Positions 1 to 13,765 of a stretch of 64,000 nt of DNA are shown piece after piece. Where the stretch lies: NCBI RefSeq assembly GCF_014635985.1, contig NZ_BMDT01000004.1, positions 1 to 64,000 on the forward strand. Direction: 5' to 3'. This DNA is from Enterococcus alcedinis. Its GTDB lineage: Bacteria > Bacillota > Bacilli > Lactobacillales > Enterococcaceae. Both the position numbers and the translations under genes were made by a program. The notes under the pieces are model-generated. The model was not told the origin of the DNA, ran no database searches, and was given only the letters and a program-made list of their open reading frames with translations. Numbering within the stretch: position 1 is the first letter of the stretch; each line of letters opens with the position of its first letter.

Positions 1-54
1 ATAAGAGAATGCGTAATCTAAAATATTAGTTTTTGTTTTTAACACTGTCTACTT

Positions 55-97
55 GACAGGGAGCACTTCACTTCGAGACTCCTTGTCTTTTTTTTTT
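55..97 (+). terminator. Rho-independent terminator
   Basis: A 9-bp stem (GACAGGGAG with CTCCTTGTC, one G-T pair) is followed by a run of ten T. It ends a transcription unit that lies mostly left of the window. The short stretch before it has a stop codon at 19-21 but is too short to name a gene. Confidence 0.75.
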
Positions 98-113
98 ATA
101 ACTATGTATTTAA

Positions 114-127
114 GGAAAACGCTTGCA
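114..127 (+). promoter_or_regulatory. cre-like site upstream of the GH120 gene
   Basis: GGAAAACGCTTGCA matches the CcpA cre consensus TGWAANCGNTNWCA at all but two positions (first base and the W before CA). It lies about 70 bases before the GH120 start, where catabolite repression of a glycosidase gene would be expected. This is a pattern match only. Confidence 0.4.
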
Positions 128-197
128 GTTGGTGGTCTTTCTATGCTAATGTGTGACTGATTTTAAAATTAAAGTAATGAACAGGAGTGAAATTCCA

Positions 198-2051
198 TTG
201 TTATATAATGAATATCATGTCTCACATATAGGAAATGATGCTTGGGAGGGGTCATTCGAACAGCCCTTTAGAACAATTTCTGCTGCAGCTCAAAAAGCTT
301 TTGCTGGTGATACAATTACGGTTCACGAAGGAATATACAGAGAAAGAGTCAATCCGCCAAGAGGAGGCGAATCTGACACGAAGAGGATTATTTATCAAGC
401 GGCACAAGGAGAGTTAGTTGAGATTAAAGGTTCAGAAATTGTTGATGATTGGGAAGTCGTCAATGATCATTCTTGGAAAAAAGTTTTGAGTCATGACTTT
501 TTTGGTGATTTCAATCCGTTTGACGATCTTATTTATGGCGATTGGTTCAGTCCGTTAGAACAAGAACACCATTCGGGTATGGTCTATTTGAATGGCGAGT
601 GGCTAATCGAAGCAGCGAATCTCGCAGAAGTTTTGGAGAACCCGGAGAAAACGATGATATGGTTTGCTCATGTCGATGAAAAGCATACGACGATTTGGGC
701 AAATTTTGGCACAGCGAATCCGAATGAATCGTTGGTTGAAGTGAATGTCCGACAGTCGGTTTTTTATCCAGAACAAACGGGGATTAATTATGTTACCGTC
801 CGTGGTTTTACAATGAGTCAAGCAGCAACTCCTTGGGCACCACCAACAGCAGAACAAATTGGATTGATTGGTACACATTGGAGTAAAGGTTGGATTATTG
901 AAGATAATATTATTAGTCATTCTAAGTGTACGGGAATCACACTTGGAAAATATGGTGACGAGTGGGATAATATTGACCCCACAACTTTCGCTGGACGACC
1001 AGCTGGGGAATATAAAAAAGAGAGTACGTGGCCATCCGCGGATAGCTATAATTTAGCAATCGATCGAGCCTTAAAAAAAGGTTGGAATAAGGATACAATC
1101 GGTCATCATATCGTTCGCCGGAATCATATTTCACACTGTGAGATGGCTGGGATTGTGGGGAGTTTAGGTGCTTGTTATAGTATTATTACAGAGAATGTTT
1201 TACATGATATCCATGTTATTCGAACGTTTTCAGGAGCTGAGATGGCAGCTATTAAGTTCCATGCCGCAATTGATACCTTAATTAGTCATAATCATATTTA
1301 TAATTCAGATGAGGGGATTTGGTTGGATTGGATGACGCAAGGAACGCGGGTAACAGGGAATCTAACGCATCATTTAAGAGCAGATGATCTATTTGTAGAG
1401 GTTAGTCACGGGCCATATGTCGTTGATAATAATTTATTTTTATCACCTAAATCAAATACGGTTGTTCGTAATTTATCTCAAGGAGGGACATATGCCCATA
1501 ATATCTTCATGGGTGATCCAGAAATTTATCCTCAACTCGATCGTTCAACTCCTTACCATGAGGAGCATTCAACGAGCATAGCGGGGGTCGTCCATATTGA
1601 AGGCGGTGACGATCGTCTTTATAATAATTTATACATTAGTGAGGATCGTAGACGCTTAGGTCTGCACGCATATGATACATCTGTTTTTCCTGTTGTGATG
1701 GATGGTAATGTTTATTTAGAGGGGATTAGTCCATCAAATAAAGAAACGAACCCAATTTTATTAGAAAATTACGATTCACAAAAAGCAATCATTGTAGAAG
1801 AAGATGGTGTGTATTTAGAGCTCAATCTTGATGTAGCTTGGAAAGAGGAACGTACGCGGCAGTTGGTAACGAGCAAATTATTAGGTGAGACTTCTGTTTC
1901 GAAGTTACCGTTTAAAGATACAGATGGTACAGAACTTGTTTTAGATAAAGATTATTTTGGTAAGAAAAGAGATGTAACGAACCCGTATCCAGGCCCATTT
2001 GAAATCAATGAAACAGGCAAGCAACGGTTTAAGATTTGGCCGATAAATTAG
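198..2051 (+). CDS. GH120-like beta-xylosidase, right-handed beta-helix
   Basis: About 617 residues with no signal peptide, so probably a cytoplasmic exo-glycosidase acting on imported oligosaccharides. The N-terminus has the YHVSxxGND...PFRTISAAAQKA opening of right-handed beta-helix carbohydrate enzymes. The middle (GDWFSP, QAATPWAPPTA, GTHWSKGWIIEDN) resembles the GH120 beta-xylosidase XylC of Thermoanaerobacterium as I recall it. Candidate catalytic acids are Asp377 in WLDWM and Glu401 in FVEVSHG, a spacing close to the nucleophile/acid pair of that family. An upstream GTG at 153 is in frame, but the only good ribosome site (AGGAG, 183-187) serves TTG 198, which also matches where the family begins. 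It is followed by a terminator, so it is probably transcribed apart from the ABC operon. Beta-xylosidase is the best guess; another pyranosidase specificity is possible. Confidence 0.75.
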   Translation: MLYNEYHVSHIGNDAWEGSFEQPFRTISAAAQKAFAGDTITVHEGIYRERVNPPRGGESDTKRIIYQAAQGELVEIKGSEIVDDWEVVNDHSWKKVLSHDFFGDFNPFDDLIYGDWFSPLEQEHHSGMVYLNGEWLIEAANLAEVLENPEKTMIWFAHVDEKHTTIWANFGTANPNESLVEVNVRQSVFYPEQTGINYVTVRGFTMSQAATPWAPPTAEQIGLIGTHWSKGWIIEDNIISHSKCTGITLGKYGDEWDNIDPTTFAGRPAGEYKKESTWPSADSYNLAIDRALKKGWNKDTIGHHIVRRNHISHCEMAGIVGSLGACYSIITENVLHDIHVIRTFSGAEMAAIKFHAAIDTLISHNHIYNSDEGIWLDWMTQGTRVTGNLTHHLRADDLFVEVSHGPYVVDNNLFLSPKSNTVVRNLSQGGTYAHNIFMGDPEIYPQLDRSTPYHEEHSTSIAGVVHIEGGDDRLYNNLYISEDRRRLGLHAYDTSVFPVVMDGNVYLEGISPSNKETNPILLENYDSQKAIIVEEDGVYLELNLDVAWKEERTRQLVTSKLLGETSVSKLPFKDTDGTELVLDKDYFGKKRDVTNPYPGPFEINETGKQRFKIWPIN

Positions 2052-2153
2052 CTGAATTTTAATAGCATATAGATTGATATCAAAGAAAGAGTCATTGTAA
2101 CCGAAAGTGATGTATTTGCATTCAAGTAGAAATTTATAAAAACGTATATTTTT

Positions 2154-2186
2154 AGCGTAATCTCAGGACAGAGATTGCGCTTTTTA
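2154..2186 (+). terminator. Rho-independent terminator after the GH120 gene
   Basis: An 11-bp stem (AGCGTAATCTC with GAGATTGCGCT, one wobble) has a 6-nt loop and is followed by a T-run. The 442-base gap from 2052 to 2493 holds this terminator, AT-rich DNA with no credible gene, and the promoter/operator of the next operon. Confidence 0.85.
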
Positions 2187-2408
2187 TGTATTCCTATCGT
2201 AGATTTCCTAGTATTTATTATCTAGAGAAAGAGGACGGATTTTATCATAGCGTTTTTGAGATAAGTTTTTCAATCGATTATCTCTTGGTAAATATATTGA
2301 ATAGTTAAGTTTATTTACTGAAATAATCATTTAAAACGAATTAATAAGTGCTATAAGTCGCTAGTGTATCTTTAACAACTGCAATGTTAGTGACAATAAA
2401 ATAAATAC

Positions 2409-2450
2409 GTTTAGTAAATAATCGATATAAAACGTTTACATTTACTAAAC
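2409..2450 (+). promoter_or_regulatory. Perfect inverted repeat, likely operator of the ABC/GH operon
   Basis: GTTTAGTAAAT (2409-2419) and ATTTACTAAAC (2440-2450) are exact reverse complements separated by 20 bases. The left arm lies upstream of the -35 box and the right arm sits between -35 and -10. This is a typical repressor site. The obvious candidate regulator is the LacI-family protein ending this operon, but the wide spacing is not the classic LacI palindrome, so an off-window regulator (for example a ROK-type XylR) is equally possible. Confidence 0.6.
2427..2440 (+). promoter_or_regulatory. cre-like site over the -35 box
   Basis: ATAAAACGTTTACA agrees with TGWAANCGNTNWCA except at the first two bases. 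It covers the -35 hexamer of the sugar operon promoter, so CcpA binding would block RNA polymerase. Pattern match only. Confidence 0.45.
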
Positions 2451-2463
2451 AATGAGGTATGAT
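2435..2463 (+). promoter_or_regulatory. Sigma-A promoter of the ABC/GH operon
   Basis: TTTACA and TATGAT are separated by 17 bases, 31 bases upstream of the lipoprotein start, with the inverted-repeat operator wrapped round the -35 element. Confidence 0.75.
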
Positions 2464-2493
2464 AAATAAAAATAAATCAAAAGGAGTTCTAAC

Positions 2494-3729
2494 ATGAAAA
2501 GAAAACAATTCGCTTTAATGTCTACAGTGTTACTAACAGGTTTATTTATTGCAGGTTGCTCAGGTGGAGGTTCAGCGAAAGACGATGGCAAAACCAATAT
2601 TCGTTTTTCGACATGGGATAGTGAGAAAGATTTAGAGGATCAACAAAAATTAGTTGATCAATTTAATGAATCACAAGATGAAATTAAAGTAACCTTAGAA
2701 GCCTATGGTAGTGAGTATGACACAAAGATTTCTGCAGGTATTGGCGCAGGCGATGCACCAGATGTGATGTATATGTGGAATTTCCCGCACTATAAAGACG
2801 CGTTAGAACCCTTAGATACATTGATTGAAAAAGAAGGACCAGAGTACAAAGATAATTTTTATGAGACACTATGGAATTATAACTCAATGGACGAGCAAGT
2901 TTACGGTATTCCAATTGGTTTTACGACACATGCTGTTTTCTATAATAAAGACTTATTTGATCAATATAATGTCCCTTATCCAGAAAAAGGTTGGACTTGG
3001 GATGATTTAGAGGCAAAAGCAGAACAATTAACGAATAAAGAAAATGGCGATACTGGATTTGCCTTACCAGGTAAACCGGATCCTTATGACTTTGAGATGT
3101 TTGCGTGGGGAAATAATGGGAGCTTTACGAATGCTGATGGAAAGTTAGCCGGTTCAATTGATAGTAAAGAAACGGTTGAAGTGTTCGATGATTTCCAAGC
3201 AATGTTAAAAAATGAATCGGCAATTGCAACGGAAGGTAGTGGAACGACTGAAATGGAATCGGGCAAAGTTGGTATGTATGTCTATGGTTCTTGGGGCTTA
3301 CAACCATTGAAAGATGCAGGTATTAATTATGGTCTAGCAGAAGTTCCAAGTCGTAATGGACATGAGGGTGTGAGTATTTTAAGTTCATCGGGCCTATCGA
3401 TTTCAAAAGACTCAAAAAATAAAGAAGCAGCCTTTGAATTCGTTAAATATTGGACGAATGAAGCCGCTAATGAATACCGGATGGAATATGAGTTACCTGT
3501 TTTGAAATCTGTCGTTGAAAAACATCAATTGGAACAAGATGAATACAAAGGTGTCTTTTATGAAATGTTAGAAAAGAGTAGTGATTTTACGCCAAGTTCT
3601 TTCAAAGCTGAAAATTGGAGTGACATTTCTTCGGATCTTTCATTATCATTTGAGCGTGTGTTTAATCCAAGTACATTAGAAAAACCAGAAAAAGTTTTCA
3701 AAGAAGTAGCAGATAACTATCAAAAATAA
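2494..3729 (+). CDS. ABC sugar-binding lipoprotein (family 1 SBP)
   Basis: 411 residues. The N-terminus is a lipoprotein signal peptide: positive MKRKQ, a hydrophobic stretch, then lipobox IAGC with lipidated Cys22. The mature protein has the features of extracellular solute-binding family 1 (NIRFSTWD start, GDAPDVMYMW, a C-terminal region of the KSVVEKH type), so it captures a sugar or oligosaccharide outside the cell for the two permeases downstream. The start has an AAAGGAG ribosome site. It is first in the operon and is followed by a hairpin that probably raises its level relative to the permeases. The ligand cannot be read from sequence; neighbouring GH120, GH2 and GH63-like enzymes suggest a plant-type or milk-type oligosaccharide. 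Confidence 0.9.
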   Translation: MKRKQFALMSTVLLTGLFIAGCSGGGSAKDDGKTNIRFSTWDSEKDLEDQQKLVDQFNESQDEIKVTLEAYGSEYDTKISAGIGAGDAPDVMYMWNFPHYKDALEPLDTLIEKEGPEYKDNFYETLWNYNSMDEQVYGIPIGFTTHAVFYNKDLFDQYNVPYPEKGWTWDDLEAKAEQLTNKENGDTGFALPGKPDPYDFEMFAWGNNGSFTNADGKLAGSIDSKETVEVFDDFQAMLKNESAIATEGSGTTEMESGKVGMYVYGSWGLQPLKDAGINYGLAEVPSRNGHEGVSILSSSGLSISKDSKNKEAAFEFVKYWTNEAANEYRMEYELPVLKSVVEKHQLEQDEYKGVFYEMLEKSSDFTPSSFKAENWSDISSDLSLSFERVFNPSTLEKPEKVFKEVADNYQK

Positions 3730-3737
3730 ATGACAAT

Positions 3738-3768
3738 AAAAGTGGCGGGTGTTAGCCCGCTACTTTTT
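3738..3768 (+). terminator. Intra-operon stem-loop with T-run
   Basis: A 12-bp stem (3738-3749 with 3756-3767, one wobble) is followed by T-rich sequence between the binding-protein and permease genes. In sugar ABC operons such hairpins act as partial terminators or 3'-end stabilisers, giving more binding protein than permease. That role is inferred from position. Confidence 0.65.
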
Positions 3769-3790
3769 AAATTATAGGAGGTTGAATCAT

Positions 3791-4738
3791 TTGGAAGCAG
3801 TTGGCGTTGAGGTATCGAAAAAGAAAAAACGAGAATTTAGGAAATGGGCACCATACTTGTTTATTACGCCGTGGATCATTGGTTTTGTAGGATTTACTTT
3901 AGGACCGCTATTGTTTTCTTTGTATATGAGTTTACATGATTGGCCTGTTACGAGAGAACCAATTTTTGTCGGATTGCAAAATTATATCAATATGTTTACG
4001 AAAGACCCGCAATTTTATAAATCAATTATTCTAACATTTAAATTTGCTGTTATTTTTGTCCCGTTGAATATGGTTATCGCTTTAATCTTAGCAATGCTTT
4101 TAACGCAACACGTGAAAGGGGTTCGCTTCTTCCGTACCATTTTTTATTTGCCATCTGTTATTTCAGGGGTAGCGATTTCCATTATCTGGGGATGGATCTT
4201 TAATACGAAATACGGCATCTTAAATTATTTATTGAAACTAATTGGTGTTGAAGGACCGCAGTGGCTAGTCAATCCTCGATGGGCAATTATTGCAGTTGTG
4301 ATTGCGAGTGCCTGGGGTGTGGGTTCGATGATGTTAATTTTCTATACGAATATTAAAAGTATTCCAAAAGATTATTATGAAGCAGCGGTCATGGATGGTG
4401 CCTCGCCATTAAGACAGTTCTTTTCGATTACCATTCCTATTATTACACCAACGATTTTGTTTAACTTAATTACATCCACCATTACTGCATTACAACAACT
4501 AACACTCGTCATCTTGTTAACTGGTGGTGGACCGTTGAAATCAACCTACTTCTATGGACTATATGTCTTTGAAAATGCCTTTAAGCATCAAAGATTAGGT
4601 TATGCCAGTGCAAATGCTTGGATTATGTTCCTAATTATTTTATGTTTAACAGCAATTATCTTTAAATCTTCTGATGCATGGGTCTTTTATGAAGCAGAAG
4701 TGAAGAGTGCTAAGAAGACAAAGAAAGGTAGAAAATAA
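3791..4738 (+). CDS. ABC sugar permease, MalF/UgpA type
   Basis: 315 residues of an integral membrane permease (binding-protein-dependent transport inner membrane component) with about six transmembrane segments. The cytoplasmic EAA loop is clear: YYEAAVMDGASPLRQF, the docking site for the ATPase. I place the start at TTG 3791 because a perfect AGGAGG (3777-3782) lies 8 bases upstream; an in-frame start further left would fall inside the preceding hairpin. It pairs with the next gene to form the channel. The operon carries no ATPase gene, so the importer presumably borrows a shared MsmX/MsmK-type ATPase encoded elsewhere. Confidence 0.9.
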   Translation: MEAVGVEVSKKKKREFRKWAPYLFITPWIIGFVGFTLGPLLFSLYMSLHDWPVTREPIFVGLQNYINMFTKDPQFYKSIILTFKFAVIFVPLNMVIALILAMLLTQHVKGVRFFRTIFYLPSVISGVAISIIWGWIFNTKYGILNYLLKLIGVEGPQWLVNPRWAIIAVVIASAWGVGSMMLIFYTNIKSIPKDYYEAAVMDGASPLRQFFSITIPIITPTILFNLITSTITALQQLTLVILLTGGGPLKSTYFYGLYVFENAFKHQRLGYASANAWIMFLIILCLTAIIFKSSDAWVFYEAEVKSAKKTKKGRK

Positions 4739-4739
4739 T

Positions 4740-5561
4740 ATGAAATTATCGAAAAATCATTCATTGTTAACGTATTTATGTCTCATGTTTTTCTCTGTTT
4801 ATTTTATGGCTCCTTTTCTTTGGATGTTGATTACGGCGTTAAAGTCACCTTCAGAAGTGAATAGCTATCCACCGACATTTGTTCCTCGCGCTGCACAATG
4901 GAAAAACTTTGCCGATGCTTGGGCATCGCAACCTTTTGGGATTTATCTTAAAAATTCGGTGATTGTCACAGTGTTAACGACTTTTGGGCAAGTAATTTCT
5001 TGTTCATTTATTGCTTTTGGATTTGCCCGATACGATTTTAAATTTAAGAATTTTTTCTTTATGTTATTACTGGCATCGATGATGTTACCTTGGGATGTAA
5101 CAATGATTCCTCAATATATGCTCTTTAATAAAATTGGTTGGATTAATACGCTGAAACCTTTAATCGTCCCAGCCTTTTTTGGATCACCTTATTACATCTT
5201 TTTACTGCGTCAATTTTTAATGAATATTCCAACAGATATTGAAAACGCGGCTCGAATTGATGGCGCGAATGACTTTCAAATTTACTACCGTATTTTCTTT
5301 CCAATTATGAAAGCCCCGTTGTTCTTGATTGGTATTTTAAATATGTTAACGGTTTGGAATGACTACTTAGGTCCATTAATTTTCTTGCAAGATCGTAGTA
5401 AATATACATTAGCATTAGGTTTAGCTTCATTTAAAGGCGTCAATGACTTAAACATTATTCCGATTATGTGTATTACGATTTTAATGATTGTTCCGCCAGT
5501 GGTTGCCTTCTTCTTTGCACAAAAATATATTATTGAAGGTGTCAGTGGTGCTGTTAAATAA
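4740..5561 (+). CDS. ABC sugar permease, MalG/UgpE type
   Basis: 273 residues, second permease of the importer, with about six transmembrane segments and an EAA-type loop (ENAARIDGANDFQIYYR). The ATG lies one base after the stop of the first permease, and its ribosome site (AAAGGTAG) is inside that gene, so translation is coupled. An in-frame upstream start at 4707 lacks support. With the neighbouring lipoprotein and permease it forms a CUT1-type carbohydrate importer. Confidence 0.9.
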   Translation: MKLSKNHSLLTYLCLMFFSVYFMAPFLWMLITALKSPSEVNSYPPTFVPRAAQWKNFADAWASQPFGIYLKNSVIVTVLTTFGQVISCSFIAFGFARYDFKFKNFFFMLLLASMMLPWDVTMIPQYMLFNKIGWINTLKPLIVPAFFGSPYYIFLLRQFLMNIPTDIENAARIDGANDFQIYYRIFFPIMKAPLFLIGILNMLTVWNDYLGPLIFLQDRSKYTLALGLASFKGVNDLNIIPIMCITILMIVPPVVAFFFAQKYIIEGVSGAVK

Positions 5562-5591
5562 TAATAATAAAAATAAAGGTAGGTTATATAA

Positions 5592-8537
<2,946 letters not shown>

Positions 8538-8548
8538 GAGATAGAACG

Positions 8549-10256
8549 ATGAAATTAGATATCCAAGAAATTCCTTTTTCGAGAAGAGGCTCATTTTTTG
8601 CCATATCTTACTTAAATCATTCAAATAGTGTCTGGATCAGAGAGGTGCGTGGTGGCGATGAGTCACCAAGCACCCTCTTTGAGCTAGTGATTGATGGGAT
8701 GACGGATGTGAAGTCCGAATCCTTTTTAAGTAAGTACGATTTTGAAGTAAGCGAAACGTCCCTTAAAGTAACAGAAAAAGAAACGACGAATCAATTAGAA
8801 ATGATTTTCCCTCGAGCGGATCAATTACGTATCAAAAATCAAGGGTTAAATGTCGAATTAAAAGCAGATAAAGTTCGTTACGATACGTTTAATCAAATGG
8901 GGACGCAACAGTTTGAATACATTTCTTATAAGAAAGAAACCAAATATCAGCTCGATTTTTCAACAGCTGATTTTATCGTGGATGCACCGTGGTATCGAGT
9001 GGGGAACACCCACATCGCCTTAACACTGGGACAACAGCAAGAATTATTATTTACAAACTATCAAGTCACACCTCCAAAAACGTCCGCATTTTCAGTTTCT
9101 TTTGATGAAGAACGGGCGGCAGTCGGTAAAGAATTTTCGGATTGGCGCCAATCCTTTGGCCATTCAACAGCCTTTCAAACAGGTTTTGATTTAGCAACGT
9201 ATATTATCTGGTCAAGCATTGTACGTGAAGAAGGCCTACTAACGGGTGAGTCGATTTTCATGTCAAAAAACTGGATGCAAAATATTTGGAGCTGGGATAA
9301 TTGCTTTAATGCTTTAGGTGTTAGTAAGGTCGATCCCACATTAGCTTACAATCAATATTTAGTCTTTATTGAGCATCAACATGCATCAGGTGTTTATGCT
9401 GACTTTATTAATGATAAATTCAAATCGTATAATTGTGTGAAACCACCGATTCATGCATGGGCTTATCAATTGCTCATTCAACAATCAACCTATTTTTCAG
9501 AACCGACTCGTCTATTGACAATCTATGAGAGTATAGCGAAAACAACCAATTTTTGGTTAGAAAGTCGTCGAGTAGATGAAACGTCGTTACCATACTATAC
9601 GCACGGGAATGATTCCGGCTGGGATAACGCAAGTATTTTCCATACGGGATTACCAGTGATTGCTCCTGATTTAACGGCTTATTTGATTCAACAATTAACG
9701 ATTTTAGGTGATTGGGCGAAGAAGTTAGATTTATATGAAGCAGCAGAAAAATGGGAACAACAAGCCGACCATTTGACAACGCAACTGATTACAGAGTTAT
9801 ACGATGAAGAAAAAGGACAATTTGTAGCGAAGAGTCAATTAACAGGTGAAGTGATTCCACAATTTGATAGTTTAATTTTGCAATTACCGATTGTCATTGC
9901 GGATCGTTTACCTTTAGCCATAAAAAAACAAATCATTGAAAATCTGAAGTCACGCTTTGAAAGTCCATTTGGTCTAAGAACGGAATCTGCAAATAGCCCA
10001 CTATATCAAGTCGATGGTTATTGGTTAGGACCAATTTGGGCACCAGAAACATATATTTTCTTTGATGCTCTCTTACGTGCGGATGAGGGTGTGTTTGCGC
10101 AACGAATTGCTGAAAAGTATTGCCGTTTAGGCGAGCAAGGTGGCATGGCAGAAAACTACAATCCTGAAACAGGAGCGGGCAATGACGACCTTTCCTTTAC
10201 TTGGACGTCAAGTGTCTTCTTGTTGTTAAGAGACTTTGTGATTGGACGCGATACGA

Positions 10257-10264
<8 letters not shown>
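8549..10264 (+). CDS. GH63-like (alpha/alpha)6 glycosidase
   Basis: 571 residues. The N-terminal third is a beta-rich domain; from about residue 210 it is an (alpha/alpha)6 toroid of the GH63/trehalase-like superfamily. Recognisable landmarks are WSWDNCFNALG (Asp250), NDSGWDNAS (Asp359, at the place of the catalytic acid in YgjK-type GH63 enzymes) and MAENYNPETG (Glu535, at the place of the catalytic base). No signal peptide, so cytoplasmic. It starts 11 bases after the GH2 gene with a good AGGAG site, in the same operon. The substrate is unknown; family members act on alpha-glucosides, alpha-galactosides or mannosylglycerate. It likely removes an alpha-linked side sugar from the imported oligosaccharide. 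Confidence 0.7.
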
Positions 10265-12129
<1,865 letters not shown>

Positions 12130-12137
12130 ACGAATGT

Positions 12138-12212
12138 AACGATCGATGTGAAAAAGTCCGTTTGCCTTGAGCTAAATGGACTGCTTCACATCGGTCGTTC
12201 TTTGTTCGTTTT
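12138..12212 (+). terminator. Strong hairpin ending the sugar operon
   Basis: A 15-bp stem (12138-12152 with 12185-12199, one wobble) encloses a second inner helix (AGTCC with GGACT) and is followed by T-rich but not pure-T sequence. It closes the operon whose last gene is the LacI regulator. Confidence 0.7.
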
Positions 12213-12491
12213 GAACAAATGACGGACAAGCAATTCATCGAAACTTCTAAACTTTTTTCAAGGGGTATCTTATCGATTTCAATCCTGTTATGCTAGGACA
12301 GTAGCAAATCTGAAAGGGTTTACTATGATCGTTTTTATAGATGAAGGGTTGAAGTCTAACTTTTAAAAAGTTCGCAAAAGATGGTAACGCTATTTTTTCC
12401 TGAGTTAAAAATAGTCGACTCCGGTCAATGCACCTGAAGCAATCTGTAATTAAAAAAGTCGTAAGGACAAACATCAAAGGAGAATCTTTAA
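12213..12491 (+). other. Leader region of the triple-RidA gene
   Basis: About 280 bases without a credible gene. It contains a 15-base palindrome (AACTTTTAAAAAGTT, 12359-12373) and a hairpin (CTATTTTTT...AAAAATAG, about 12390-12414) before an AAAGGAG ribosome site. I could not match it to a known riboswitch or T-box and see no convincing -35/-10 pair, so its role is open. Confidence 0.4.
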
Positions 12492-13757
12492 ATGAGCGAA
12501 TTTAACGCAGTAGCAGGAAGAAATACCGATTTAGCACCTAAAAATGAGATTTCATCTCAAACAGTAGCATTCTCACATTACAATAACTTATCAGCACAAC
12601 TACCAGTTGATACAAATGGTCAACTAGTTGAAGGTGATATCAAAGCTCAAGCAACTCAAATTTTCAAAAACATTGAAGCAATTGTTAAGAGTCTTGACCA
12701 TGTAATGAGCGATGTTGTTCGTTTAAGTATCTTTGTTAAAGACATTCAAGATGTTGATGCAATCGATGAAGTTTTCACAACATTCTTCCCAACATATATG
12801 CCAGCACGCACAGTTGTAGCAGTTGATGCTTTGCCAGTAGAAGGCGCATTACTACAAATTGACGCGTTAATCACACATGGCGAAGGAACAATTCCAAACG
12901 CGCCTCAAGCGGGTGATTTAATTAAATTAACGAATACAACAACGAATGCACCAGTTGATGCATTAGCTTCTCAAACAGTGGCATTCTCACACTACAACAA
13001 CTTATCAGCACAATTACCAATCGATCCTAAAACAGGTCGTTTAGTGATTGGTGGCGTGAAAGAACAAACGAGACAAGCATTACAAAACATTAAAGAAATT
13101 TTACTAAGCATCGACGTACCATTAGATGATATTGTTAAAACAACAATCTTCGTTAAAGACTTAGCAGACATGGAAGTTGTCAATGAAGTTTATACGACAT
13201 TCTTCCCAGATTCTGCAATTGCGCGCGCAGTGGCTTACATGCCAGCTCGTACGGTTGTTGAAGTAGCAGACTTACAAATGGGTGCACTTGTTCAAATCGA
13301 AGCAGTTGTCTCTCATGGTGACGGTACGCCGCCACAAGCAATCGAAGATCGTCACGGAATCGTGATTTGGGCTGAAAATACAGATGCAGCACCAGTTGAT
13401 GCTTTATCAACACAAACGGTTGCATTCTCACACTACAATCACTTATCAGCACAATTACCAATTGATGCAAAAACAGGTGAATTAGTTGCAACAGATATTA
13501 AAGCACAAACAACGCAAAGCTTATCACACATTCAATCAATCGTTGAAAGTATCGATCACGTTTTAGCAGATGTTGTAAAAGTAAACATCTACGTTACAAA
13601 CATGGCTGATATGGCGATTGTTGATGAAGTTTACGCAACATTCTTCCCAGGTGGCGTACCAGCTCGTCGCGTTGTGGGCGTTTCAAACTTACCAAAAGGC
13701 GCGTTAATTCAAATTGATGCAGTTGTTGGTAACGCAGAAGGCACACCAATTAAATAA
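12492..13757 (+). CDS. Protein of three fused RidA/YjgF domains
   Basis: 421 residues made of three tandem RidA (YjgF/YER057c/UK114) domains at about 15-135, 155-285 and 300-420. Each has the opening QTVAFSHYN-LSAQLP and the C-terminal segment with the family arginine (PARTVV, PARTVV, PARRVV). RidA normally hydrolyses reactive enamines/imines from PLP enzymes and works as a trimer of about 125-residue chains, so one chain here could fold as a pseudo-trimer. Domain 2 carries an extra short segment (IARAVAYMPARTVV) that looks like a local duplication. The opening DNA of the three repeats is very similar, so duplication was recent or is under homogenising exchange. It is a single-gene unit with its own terminator; codon use looks like that of a well-expressed gene. 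Confidence 0.85.
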   Translation: MSEFNAVAGRNTDLAPKNEISSQTVAFSHYNNLSAQLPVDTNGQLVEGDIKAQATQIFKNIEAIVKSLDHVMSDVVRLSIFVKDIQDVDAIDEVFTTFFPTYMPARTVVAVDALPVEGALLQIDALITHGEGTIPNAPQAGDLIKLTNTTTNAPVDALASQTVAFSHYNNLSAQLPIDPKTGRLVIGGVKEQTRQALQNIKEILLSIDVPLDDIVKTTIFVKDLADMEVVNEVYTTFFPDSAIARAVAYMPARTVVEVADLQMGALVQIEAVVSHGDGTPPQAIEDRHGIVIWAENTDAAPVDALSTQTVAFSHYNHLSAQLPIDAKTGELVATDIKAQTTQSLSHIQSIVESIDHVLADVVKVNIYVTNMADMAIVDEVYATFFPGGVPARRVVGVSNLPKGALIQIDAVVGNAEGTPIK

Positions 13758-13765
13758 TTGATTTT

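Noticed and set aside
603-920. 105-codon minus-strand ORF inside the GH120 gene
   Set aside because: Lies antisense within a clear family gene, with no ribosome site and no domain-like sequence.
12247-12477. 76-codon minus-strand ORF in the leader of the triple-RidA gene
   Set aside because: Low-complexity, no ribosome site, no recognisable family; overlaps hairpin-rich leader DNA.
12380-12490. T-box or other riboswitch in the triple-RidA leader
   Set aside because: A GGTAACGC run slightly recalls the T-box GGTGGNACCGCG, but the specifier stem and antiterminator are absent and the gene is not an amino-acid gene.
12555-13456. Direct repeats as a mobile or CRISPR-like array
   Set aside because: The repeats are in-frame coding repeats of RidA domains about 420 bases apart, not short spaced repeats.
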